A stretch of DNA of 22,969 bases from CBFGRU01 sp965651255. Its GTDB lineage: Bacteria > Planctomycetota > Phycisphaerae > Phycisphaerales > SM1A02. The notes under the pieces are model-generated. The model searched no databases and had not been told where the DNA came from. It saw nothing but the letters and a program-made list of their open reading frames with translations. A program made the translations under genes and the position numbers. Location of the stretch: contig CBFGRU010000017.1 of the NCBI GenBank assembly GCA_965651255.1, positions 1 to 22,969 of the forward strand, read 5' to 3'. Numbering within the stretch: the stretch's first letter is position 1; the number at the start of each line of letters is the position of its first letter. Shown piece after piece: positions 14,263 through 21,267 of the stretch.

Positions 14263-16221
14263 ATGCAACGACGACGTCTTCGATCGTGTCTGCTGATCAG
14301 CTTCTGTACCGCGTTCGCACTACTTTCGTCTGCAGCTTGGCCGCAGGCCCGCGAGGCAACACCGCTTCCGCGTGATCTCGAAGAACTCCACTGGGCATCA
14401 CGTATGGGTGTTCGTTCGCTGCAGGTTCAGCAGGGGATTCCGGTTGTCAATCGTGTCGTGTTGGTTCCTGATGCCGCAACGTATCTTGATGAGCTCGCGA
14501 AATGGTCGATCAGAGACGGCATATGGCCAGTCCTTTTTGAAGATGATCTGTATGCGCGGCTGTTCATCAGGCGGTTCGCACCGGAACAGGTGCTTCGCCG
14601 CTACCCCGTCGAAAACCCGCTGGATATCTGGCCGAAGGACTCCGATTCACAGTGGCACGTACTCCAAGACCTGTTGCTTCGGTTCTGGCGCCGAGGTGGT
14701 GAACAAACACTCCCGGCAGCCATGCATGCACATGGGCTTTCACCGAATGGCGCGGTGTTTACATCAACGACCGACCCTGCGTGGCCTGCCGCGATTGCGC
14801 TTGCCCTGGCACGCGGCCAGTTGCTCAAACCACTTGATGGAGATTACAATCGACCGAATCTTTCGATTTCAACGGGGCAACTCGGGGAGATTGATGCAGC
14901 AATCAGAACATCGCTGACACAATCAGGCGTACCCTTCGCGACGCTGGGTGATGCCATTGACGCCATCACGATCTGCCGCTCCATGGCAGGCAGAGTGCAG
15001 ACCAGTGCTCCCGGCGCAGATCCGGTGGAGTTTACTGCCGTGACCGACGCACTCGGCCGGTCACCTGATGGCTCGCGGTACGCCTTCGTCGGTTGGATTT
15101 TCGGAAGTGAAGATCACAGCGCGTACCTTGCGATGTGCTCACTCTTTCTGCCACGGACTGACCTCCAGCTTTTCAATACCTACCCCGCAACCGGTGCCTG
15201 GGGACAGTTCGATGTGGTTGATGCCGCGGCAACCTTTGAACCGCGTGGATACAGCGTTGATGTCAAGCGTAGCGAGCAAGCGCACCTGAATGTATGGCGG
15301 CGATTGCTTACGGGCGGTATTTCCTGCGATGTATTCATGATCAACTCCAAGGGGAATGCAGACTACTTCGACTTCGCGGACGGGCGCGGTTATCCCAATG
15401 ATGTACCGATTCTCGACGTTCCAACTGCCGTCCACATGATTCACTCCTGGTCGTTCCGCTCACCCAATGCAGGCGATACGGTTGGCGGCGTGTTTCTTGA
15501 GCACGGTGCGTATGCCTATGTGGGAAGTGTCCAGGAACCGTTTCTGCACGCATTTGTCCCGCCCAGCGCATTGGCACAGCGCACCGTTGCGGGGGTGCCG
15601 TTCCTGGTCGCAGCGCGTCACTGGGATGCCAGACCATGGAAAATCAACACCTTCGGTGATCCCCTGATGATGCTGGGGCCCGGTCCGGAACGACGGGCAC
15701 CGACTCCTCATACCGGTGTCAATCTGCGCGCTGCCGCCCGGGATGCGCTGCAACGGACGAAAGGGGACGATGCCGGCAGCGCATACGCCGATGCGGTGCG
15801 CTGGTTGTCGCTGCTGGGTGAAGATACCTTGGCACTGCACGCCATCCACCTTGCACATGAAGCCGGCTACCTTGCGGATTGCGCTACCGTTTCCCTGCCG
15901 GTTCTCTTCCGCCTGCAGCGCCGCGACCTGTTCGTTGAAGCGTTTCTGTTGACGCGCGAGCGGAGCAATCGAACGAAAGCCATGCTGTGGCACCTCGTTG
16001 CGCCACGGCTCGCCGGTCGTGCGGATCCAGATCTCGTGGTCTTACTGGCCAGCAACCTGCGGCAGCCGCTGTCGCACGCAGACCTGGAAAGACTCCTCCC
16101 CGCGATGCTGAGCGCCTTCGATGCTGCGTACGCGCGACAGACGATTCAACAGGAACTCAACCGCACTCAGCACGCAGGCAATCGTCGGAACCTGGAACGT
16201 CTCCTGCGCGAAGTGCGGTAA
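14263..16221 (+). CDS. Large secreted protein, possible caspase-like (C25-type) fold
   Basis: 652 residues, not firmly assigned. A signal peptide is clear (MQRRRLRS, then LLISFCTAFALLSSA, cut near residue 27). Residues about 270-490 run through I-N-S-K-G-N-A-D-Y-F-D-F, V-H-M-I-H-S-W-S-F and G-G-V-F-L-E-H-G-A-Y-A-Y-V-G-S-V-Q-E-P, and end in I-N-T-F-G-D-P-L-M-M-L. That order recalls gingipain/C25-like and TIGR03790-type proteins, where a 'GAxAyvGSv.EP' strand precedes a closing 'GDPL'. The place where a catalytic Cys would lie reads H-S-W-S, so activity is doubtful. The last 150 residues are helical. Its stop is only 3 nt from the stop of convergent nrdR. Confidence 0.7.
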   Translation: MQRRRLRSCLLISFCTAFALLSSAAWPQAREATPLPRDLEELHWASRMGVRSLQVQQGIPVVNRVVLVPDAATYLDELAKWSIRDGIWPVLFEDDLYARLFIRRFAPEQVLRRYPVENPLDIWPKDSDSQWHVLQDLLLRFWRRGGEQTLPAAMHAHGLSPNGAVFTSTTDPAWPAAIALALARGQLLKPLDGDYNRPNLSISTGQLGEIDAAIRTSLTQSGVPFATLGDAIDAITICRSMAGRVQTSAPGADPVEFTAVTDALGRSPDGSRYAFVGWIFGSEDHSAYLAMCSLFLPRTDLQLFNTYPATGAWGQFDVVDAAATFEPRGYSVDVKRSEQAHLNVWRRLLTGGISCDVFMINSKGNADYFDFADGRGYPNDVPILDVPTAVHMIHSWSFRSPNAGDTVGGVFLEHGAYAYVGSVQEPFLHAFVPPSALAQRTVAGVPFLVAARHWDARPWKINTFGDPLMMLGPGPERRAPTPHTGVNLRAAARDALQRTKGDDAGSAYADAVRWLSLLGEDTLALHAIHLAHEAGYLADCATVSLPVLFRLQRRDLFVEAFLLTRERSNRTKAMLWHLVAPRLAGRADPDLVVLLASNLRQPLSHADLERLLPAMLSAFDAAYARQTIQQELNRTQHAGNRRNLERLLREVR

Positions 16222-16224
16222 CGA

Positions 16225-16734
16225 TCAGCCGTCGCGCACCGGCTCGTCGAAGAGCGCGGTCTGATTGGGAAGCGCGCGCGGCCTGGCCTTCAACTCGGAC
16301 AGTTCTTCTTCAAACTCATCCAGCGTTCTGAAATTGTAGTACTCGCTGGCGTATCGAATGTACGCGATCTGATCGAGATCGCGCAGCCGCGCGATGACGC
16401 GACGACCAATCTCATCGCTCGGAACCTCGCGATCAAAATCGCGATGCACTTCTTCCTCCACCAGATCGACAAGTTCGATCTTCGAAGGTTCCGCAATCGG
16501 CCGCTTGCCGCACGCGGCCTGCACACCACGCAGAATGTTCTCTCGATCAAATGCGACCCGTGCTCCATCCTTCTTGATCACCATCAGCCGGGCTGTGCGC
16601 TCGAACTTTTCGTACGTTGTGAAGCGGCGACCACATGAAAGGCACTCCCGCCGACGACGAACGGCATGGCCACCCTCTGAAGAGCGGCTGTCGATCACCT
16701 TGTCGTGGTCAGCAGAGCAGTACGGACAGATCAC
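16225..16734 (-). CDS. nrdR: Transcriptional repressor NrdR
   Basis: Zinc-ribbon and ATP-cone repressor of ribonucleotide reductase genes, sensing dATP/ATP. 169 residues from GTG at 16734; GAGGG lies 8 nt upstream, and the family's ribbon (C3-P-Y-C6 ... C31-L-S-C34-G-R-R-F) begins at once. An upstream start at 16794 would add 20 unconserved residues. The ATP-cone follows at about 47-137 (V-I-K-K-D-G-A-R-V-A-F-D-R, R-P-I, I-G-R-R-V-I-A-R-L-R-D-L-D-Q-I-A-Y-I-R-Y-A-S). The C-terminal 25 residues are variable. A possible promoter TTGGAA-17 nt-GATACA lies near 16800-16826. No nrd gene is in the window, so its targets are elsewhere. Confidence 0.95.
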   Translation of the reverse strand: MICPYCSADHDKVIDSRSSEGGHAVRRRRECLSCGRRFTTYEKFERTARLMVIKKDGARVAFDRENILRGVQAACGKRPIAEPSKIELVDLVEEEVHRDFDREVPSDEIGRRVIARLRDLDQIAYIRYASEYYNFRTLDEFEEELSELKARPRALPNQTALFDEPVRDG

Positions 16735-16820
16735 GGGCAATTCCCTCAGGCGGCATTGAACTCGGTGCCGCCCCAACATCTGGACACGGCCCACGAATGT
16801 ATCACCAGCCGTAGGGTATC

Positions 16821-16860
16821 TTCCAACGAAACACCCGCGCCGTCAACTTCGGCGCGGGTG
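16821..16860 (-). terminator. Intrinsic terminator of the padR operon
   Basis: Reading leftward, a perfect 11-bp stem CACCCGCGCCG/CGGCGCGGGTG (16860-16850 with 16842-16832), 7-nt loop, then TTTCGTTGG. It lies about 34 nt after the stop of the gene at 16895. Confidence 0.7.
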
Positions 16861-16894
16861 AAGTAAGGACGTCATGCAAAATCCGGCGCTGAAG

Positions 16895-18160
16895 TCACTG
16901 TGGGAGTTTCGTTGCCACCGATTCAGCAGGGTTGACGGCCGAAAAGATGGAAATCATCGGATCGTTCACGATTCCCGACAGTGCGTTCCGCAGATCCTGC
17001 TCAACGGCATCGAACGAGCGCCCTCGTGCTTCGACGACACCGAAAGGTTCGGGCAGACGCAGGCGGCCATCGCGCTCAACGAGGCGCTCGAACCGCGCGA
17101 GTTCCGCCGGCGCGTAGAGCCCCCAGACTTCAACCGCAACGACATCCCCCGACTCGAGCGTGGAGATCGTGTCTTCGTCGGTCGTCATCTGGTCGACCAG
17201 ATCCTTGATGCGCAGTTCATTCAGCAGCCATTCAACCTTCTTGTGAATGCGCGGCGGCGCTTCGACGAAGAGATGGCCGGAAACGAACTGCAGGCGCGCA
17301 AGCTCTCCGCCGTTGGGTTCCCAGTCATTGGGGGAAGCAAAGTTGATCAAGAGCGACTCGATGTCCGCTTCGCCGGCGACCCCGTTGTCAACGATGCCAG
17401 CGATGTCGTAGCAGATGAGTTTGCGCTCACGCGCATCGAAGAACTCGCGCGTCGCGACTTCGAGGATGCCGGCGGAGAACCGCCAGTCGAGTCGGTGGCC
17501 CTCGAATCCATCGAGCACTTCGCGAAGTTCTCGCAGCATGTCGTCGAGTAGAAGATCCCCTACGATGTGCGTGATTTCCGTTTCCGCATCAAGGCCGGCA
17601 TTCAACAGCGGATTCCAACGGACGACGACCCGGCTGTCAGTGGACTCCCTCATCTCCTCAAAGATCGCGCCGAGCGTGGTCGGCCTCTGCAGCGAGATCT
17701 GCGTGTTGCTGAGCGATTCCGGGAGCGCCGGCGCTTCAGCGCTGCTGAAGACGGAAGGCGGTGGAGCGTTGGAAATGGCGGTACCCGCCACGAGCCAGGT
17801 GGTTCCCGCCACCGCCAGAACGCCGAGTCCGGTGAGCATGGATTGCATACGTCGCCTCCTTCTGTGGGTGTGTGTCATGTCGACCAACCGCCGGGCAAAG
17901 GTTGCCGCATCGCCAAATTCCTCTACGGCCCGATGAACGGCCTCACTTTCCGTCTCCCCTGTCAACATGAGGTCGCGCACCCGCTCGCGAAGATGCGATT
18001 CAACTTCTTCACGCAGGCCGAATGCTCCAAACTGCTCTGGGAGCAAAGAGACCACCAGGTTCAACCAGTGATCGAAATGCGACTCATCGCCCAACGTCGT
18101 TTCATCGCCATGCGCTGATTCGACGACATCGCCCTCGAGCTGATGAAGGCGCCGAATCAT
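16895..18160 (-). CDS. PadR-coupled membrane protein: permease-prefix, STN-like and Poly_export-like domains
   Basis: 421 residues in an unusual order. Residues about 30-95 (HWLNLVVSLLPE ... LREEVESHLRERVRDLM ... AVHRAVEEFGDAATFARRLV) are the 'permease prefix domain 1' usually found next to PadR regulators. One membrane helix follows (about 107-128). Residues about 150-250 (TLGAIFEEMRESTDSRVVV) resemble secretin/TonB short N-terminal (STN) modules. Residues 338-400 (G-D-V-V-A-V-E-V-W-G, V-E-R-D-G-R-L-R-L-P, then G-R-S-F-D-A-V-E-Q-D-L) resemble the Wza-type polysaccharide-export domain. Its start codon overlaps the padR stop by 4 nt (ATGA), so translation is coupled. Function unknown; perhaps an envelope sensor or an anti-regulator of PadR. 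Confidence 0.78.
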   Translation of the reverse strand: MIRRLHQLEGDVVESAHGDETTLGDESHFDHWLNLVVSLLPEQFGAFGLREEVESHLRERVRDLMLTGETESEAVHRAVEEFGDAATFARRLVDMTHTHRRRRRMQSMLTGLGVLAVAGTTWLVAGTAISNAPPPSVFSSAEAPALPESLSNTQISLQRPTTLGAIFEEMRESTDSRVVVRWNPLLNAGLDAETEITHIVGDLLLDDMLRELREVLDGFEGHRLDWRFSAGILEVATREFFDARERKLICYDIAGIVDNGVAGEADIESLLINFASPNDWEPNGGELARLQFVSGHLFVEAPPRIHKKVEWLLNELRIKDLVDQMTTDEDTISTLESGDVVAVEVWGLYAPAELARFERLVERDGRLRLPEPFGVVEARGRSFDAVEQDLRNALSGIVNDPMISIFSAVNPAESVATKLPQ

Positions 18161-18531
18161 GATGAGGCCTTCTCTTCATCAGCGCGAGGCAGGAACGCCT
18201 GAATCATGGACATGAGCGAGCGGTGTTCATTTGCGTGTTTCTGCCAGCGGCGTTTGCCCTTGGCCGTGAGCCGATACCACTTTCGCTTTCGGCCGCCGGT
18301 GGATTCATCACTGCGCTCGCTGCGAACGGTTTCCCAGGTGGCCGAAACGAGCCCTTCCTGTTCGAGCCCGTGCAGCGCCGGATACAGCACACCGGGCGTC
18401 AGCCGGATCTCACCATCCGACTTTGCCCCCACCGCCTTGATGATGGCGTAGCCGTACAACGGCTCATCCGCGAGGACGGAGAGGATGATGAAGTCGAGCG
18501 ATTCACGCTTGCGAGCGGCACTGAAGATCAT
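18157..18531 (-). CDS. PadR family transcriptional regulator
   Basis: 124 residues. Winged-helix PadR DNA-binding domain: L-D-F-I-I-L-S-V-L-A-D-E-P-L-Y-G-Y-A-I-I-K (about 11-31), then the recognition region T-P-G-V-L-Y-P-A-L-H-G-L-E-Q-E-G-L-V (about 45-62), the wing with R-K-R-K-W-Y-R-L-T-A-K-G (about 81-92), and a short dimerisation helix. Its own promoter holds a perfect palindrome (18589-18609), so it is probably autoregulated. It overlaps the next gene by 4 nt, the common PadR plus permease-prefix pairing. No strong Shine-Dalgarno; GGA lies about 9 nt before the ATG. Confidence 0.93.
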   Translation of the reverse strand: MIFSAARKRESLDFIILSVLADEPLYGYAIIKAVGAKSDGEIRLTPGVLYPALHGLEQEGLVSATWETVRSERSDESTGGRKRKWYRLTAKGKRRWQKHANEHRSLMSMIQAFLPRADEEKASS

Positions 18532-18587
18532 TGTTGATGGTCCGCCGTCCTTGATCGGGTCATAGGCCAGGCATCTCTTCTGGATTC

Positions 18588-18615
18588 AATATATCTTCAT
18601 TCGATATATCTGCAA
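18588..18615 (-). promoter_or_regulatory. Promoter of padR
   Basis: Reading leftward, TTGCAG (18615-18610), 16-nt spacer, TATATT (18593-18588, 5/6). Initiation would be near 18580, about 50 nt before the padR ATG. Confidence 0.55.
18589..18609. promoter_or_regulatory. Probable PadR operator (palindrome)
   Basis: ATATATC-TTCATTC-GATATAT is a perfect 7-bp inverted repeat with a 7-nt spacer, AT-rich in a GC-rich region. It fills the space between the padR -35 and -10 and overlaps the -10, so a bound dimer would block polymerase. The dyad size (21 bp) suits a PadR dimer. Binding is inferred. Confidence 0.55.
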
Positions 18616-18679
18616 GCAAGTGTACCAAGATTTCTGCACATTTGGCTTTGCCCCTCGATTTCGGCTGCGTTCGGCTGGT

Positions 18680-18707
18680 TTGACTCCCCCTTTTCAGCCG
18701 ATATCCT
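18680..18707 (+). promoter_or_regulatory. Promoter of thrS leader
   Basis: TTGACT (18680-18685, 5/6), 16-nt spacer, TATCCT (18702-18707, 4/6). The leader ATG begins 8 nt later, so the leader peptide could be read from a leaderless 5' end. It has the best -35 match I noticed in the window. Confidence 0.62.
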
Positions 18708-18715
18708 CTACGCGC

Positions 18716-18778
18716 ATGAGCCGACTTGCGGCCATCACGACGACGACCAGCACGAACACGCCCCAGTTGGGCGCGTGA
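18716..18778 (+). CDS. Threonine-rich leader peptide upstream of thrS
   Basis: A 20-codon ORF: MSRLAAITTTTSTNTPQLGA. Six of the eight residues 8-15 are Thr (codons ACG ACG ACG ACC AGC ACG AAC ACG). There is no Shine-Dalgarno, but the ATG lies 8 nt after the -10 box, so it could be the first codon of a leaderless transcript. A hairpin (18757-18764 with 18769-18777, one bulge) covers the last Thr codon and the stop. An intrinsic terminator follows at 18816. This is the arrangement of amino-acid attenuation leaders such as E. coli thrL and pheM. Ribosome stalling when charged tRNA-Thr is low would spare thrS from termination (inference). Confidence 0.68.
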   Translation: MSRLAAITTTTSTNTPQLGA

Positions 18779-18815
18779 CGGCCGTCGTTCGCGGACACCA
18801 CAGGTGAACCTCGAG

Positions 18816-18848
18816 AGGCACGGCCGACTGGTCGTGCCTTGTTCGTTC
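18816..18848 (+). terminator. thrS attenuator terminator
   Basis: Stem GGCACGGCC (18817-18825) with GGTCGTGCC (18830-18838), one G-U pair, 4-nt loop GACT, extended by A18816-T18839, then TTGTTCGTTCGT. It lies 37 nt after the leader stop codon and 54 nt before thrS. An alternative 7-bp pairing of CGGCCGT (18779-18785) with ACGGCCG (18820-18826) would open it. Confidence 0.65.
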
Positions 18849-18901
18849 GTCCACAGAACAATCAGAAAGTAGCGTGAGAGAGACCCCACTCGAACCGCGA
18901 G

Positions 18902-20977
18902 ATGAATCGCATGAAGACCGCGCAAGAATCCAACCTGAAGCGTCGCATCACCCTGCCTGATGGAACCGTGAAGGAGTTCGACCACGATGTGACCGGCGCT
19001 GAACTCGCCGCGTCGATCGGGCCCGGGCTCGCGAAGGCGGCCGTCGGCATCAAGGTGAACGGCGAGCTCACCGACCTCAACGGGCCGATCCGACAGGATG
19101 CTGAAGTCGAGATCGTGACTCCCAAGTCGCGCTCGGGCGAAGTGAATGCCGATGCGCTCTACCTGCTGCGCCACTCGACCGCGCACGTGATGGCCGAAGC
19201 GATTCAGCGCGTCGTGCCCGGCGTGCAACTCGTCTACGGTCCGCCGCTCGAGACCGGCTTCTACTACGACATGGCGGTGCCCGAAGACCGGCCGCTCCGA
19301 GCGGAAGATTTCGAGAAGATCGAAGCGGAGATGGCAAAGATCGTCGCAGAGGATCGACCGTTTACCCGATACGAACTGCCGGTTGATGAGGGGATGCAGA
19401 AACTCGCATCGGAAGGATCGAAGTACAAGCTCGACAACGCCGAGCGCGCGATCGAAGCCGGTTCCGATCGCCTCTCCTGGTACGCCACCGGCGAACCGAG
19501 CAAGCACTGGGAAGACCTTTGCCGCGGCCCGCATCTCCCGCGCACCGGATTAATCGGCGCGTTCAAAGTGCTCTCACTCGCCTCCAGCTACTGGCACGGC
19601 GATGCGGACAGCGATCGCCTGACCCGCGTGTACGGCACCGCGTTCTTCGATGCCAAGCAACTGCAGCAGTACCTTGATCAACTCGAGGAAGCGAAGAAGC
19701 GCGATCACCGTGTACTCGGCAAACGTTTGCGCCTCTTCCACATTGACGAGATGGTGGGCCAGGGCTTGATTCTCTGGACCCCGAACGGCGCAGTCGTGCG
19801 CCACGAGTTGCAGAGCTTTATCGCGGAAGAGCTGCGCAAGCAGGGCTACTCGCAGGTCTTCACGCCGCACATTGGCAAGCTCGATCTCTATAAGACTTCG
19901 GGCCACTTCCCCTACTATCAGGACAGTCAGTACCCGCCCGTCATCGAGCACGAACAACTTGCTTCGTTCGCCGAAGAAGGGTGTACTTGCGCAGAGCTTT
20001 CCAACCGGATGAAAGAAGGCGAGATCGACGGCTACCTGCTCAAGCCGATGAACTGCCCACATCACATCCGCATCTATGCGAGCGAGCCGCATTCATACCG
20101 CGACCTTCCGGTGCGCCTCGCGGAATTCGGCACCGTCTATCGCTGGGAACAGTCCGGCGAAATCGGCGGCATGACTCGTGTCCGCGGATTCACCCAGGAT
20201 GATGCGCACCTCTTCTGCACCGAAGACCAGATCGGGAAGGAACTGCTCGGCTGCCTTGAGCTCGTGAAGATCATCTTCGCCACCCTCGGCATGAAGGACT
20301 ACCGCGTGCGCGTCGGGCTGCGCGACCCCGATTCGGGCAAGTACGTCGGCGATCCTGCGAACTGGGACAAAGCTGAACAGGCCTGTCGCGAAGCCGCGAA
20401 GTCATTGGGCGTTTCCTTCAGTGAGGAGCCGGGCGAGGCCGCGTTCTACGGACCCAAGATCGACTTCGTCGTGCGTGATGTCATCGGCCGAGAATGGCAA
20501 CTCGGCACCGTGCAGGTGGACTACAACCTGCCCGAGCGCTTCGGCCTTGAATACATCGGTGCCGACAATAAGGCACATCGGCCGGTCATGATCCATCGGG
20601 CGCCTTTCGGCTCGATGGAGCGGTTCATTGGTGTGCTCATTGAGCATTTCGAAGGCGCATTCCCGACCTGGCTGGCCCCGGAGCAGGTGCGCGTGCTCCC
20701 CATCAGCGAAAAGTTCCTTGACTACGCCCAGGAGGTCCAAAATCGTCTCAAAGGCGAACGGATCAGGGTCGGGATCGATACCGGCAACGACCGTGTGCAG
20801 GCGAAGATCAAGGTCGCATCTGACTTCAAGGTGCCGTATCTGCTGATCGTCGGCGGGCGTGATGCGGAAGCCCGAACCGTCAGCATTCGCAAGCGGGGCG
20901 AGGGTGAACAGGGTGCGGTGCCGCTCGAGGACTTTGTGAATCGTCTCACGGAGGAAGTCCGCACCCGCTCGCTTTGA
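18902..20977 (+). CDS. thrS: Threonyl-tRNA synthetase
   Basis: Charges tRNA-Thr with threonine; class II synthetase, 691 residues. Domains in order: TGS (about 15-75, ITLPDGTVKEF), the editing domain with H-S-T-A-H (about 90-94), the catalytic core, and the anticodon-binding domain (about 590-690, LAPEQVRVLPIS). Core motifs: M-N-C-P-H-H (zinc Cys near 384), F-G-T-V-Y-R-W-E-Q-S-G-E (motif 2), R-V-R-G-F-T-Q-D-D-A-H (zinc His), and motif 3 H-R-A-P-F-G-S-M-E-R with the third zinc ligand. The start may be 18902 or ATG 18911; no strong Shine-Dalgarno distinguishes them. It is preceded by a probable Thr attenuator and followed after about 290 nt by infC. Confidence 0.97.
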   Translation: MNRMKTAQESNLKRRITLPDGTVKEFDHDVTGAELAASIGPGLAKAAVGIKVNGELTDLNGPIRQDAEVEIVTPKSRSGEVNADALYLLRHSTAHVMAEAIQRVVPGVQLVYGPPLETGFYYDMAVPEDRPLRAEDFEKIEAEMAKIVAEDRPFTRYELPVDEGMQKLASEGSKYKLDNAERAIEAGSDRLSWYATGEPSKHWEDLCRGPHLPRTGLIGAFKVLSLASSYWHGDADSDRLTRVYGTAFFDAKQLQQYLDQLEEAKKRDHRVLGKRLRLFHIDEMVGQGLILWTPNGAVVRHELQSFIAEELRKQGYSQVFTPHIGKLDLYKTSGHFPYYQDSQYPPVIEHEQLASFAEEGCTCAELSNRMKEGEIDGYLLKPMNCPHHIRIYASEPHSYRDLPVRLAEFGTVYRWEQSGEIGGMTRVRGFTQDDAHLFCTEDQIGKELLGCLELVKIIFATLGMKDYRVRVGLRDPDSGKYVGDPANWDKAEQACREAAKSLGVSFSEEPGEAAFYGPKIDFVVRDVIGREWQLGTVQVDYNLPERFGLEYIGADNKAHRPVMIHRAPFGSMERFIGVLIEHFEGAFPTWLAPEQVRVLPISEKFLDYAQEVQNRLKGERIRVGIDTGNDRVQAKIKVASDFKVPYLLIVGGRDAEARTVSIRKRGEGEQGAVPLEDFVNRLTEEVRTRSL

Positions 20978-21267
20978 CGGCGGATCAGGTTCGTTCAATT
21001 TCGCGTCCAGTTCGTTTGCTTGCCCGTCTGAGAGGCGTTAGTCTAAAGGGAACGGGCGGCAGGTCCGATAGGGTTTGGAGCCCGCCCGTGGGCGTTGGAG
21101 TTCGGTTGCGTATGCACCATCATTTCACTTTGACCGAACGTCAGGTTGCTGGGCTTCATGCACAGTGAGGCGCCCGTTCGCCATTAGTTGCCGTATTGAC
21201 CATCACGCATCGGACGGCGCGTGTCGTCCGACGATGGTTCGTTGAACGCAGGATAAGGAATCCCACC
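20978..21267 (+). promoter_or_regulatory. infC leader region
   Basis: Between thrS and infC. It holds an 8-bp hairpin ACGGGCGG/CCGCCCGT (21052-21059 with 21082-21089), a possible promoter TTGCTT-17 nt-TAGTCT near 21016-21044, and a second hairpin CGGACG/CGTCCG around 21208-21227. It also holds an 18-codon ORF at 21112-21168 (MHHHFTLTERQVAGLHAQ, GGAG 11 nt upstream). No T-run follows either hairpin. The length and structure suggest post-transcriptional control of infC, but no known leader family was recognised. Confidence 0.4.
21255..21259 (+). promoter_or_regulatory. infC: infC ribosome-binding site (decides the start)
   Basis: AAGGA, 8 nt before an AUA codon at 21268. No ATG or GTG is in frame between the stop upstream and the conserved IF3 N-terminus; the only usual alternative is TTG at 21196, which has no Shine-Dalgarno. 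Confidence 0.6.

Noticed and set aside
16210..16230. Convergent stop codons of gene 14263 and nrdR only 3 nt apart
   Set aside because: Real, but tight tail-to-tail gene pairs are common; no unusual signal beyond the lack of room for a terminator.
18532..18680. T-box or other tRNA-sensing riboswitch upstream of thrS
   Set aside because: No T-box sequence or specifier-loop layout seen; the leader peptide plus terminator explains the region better.
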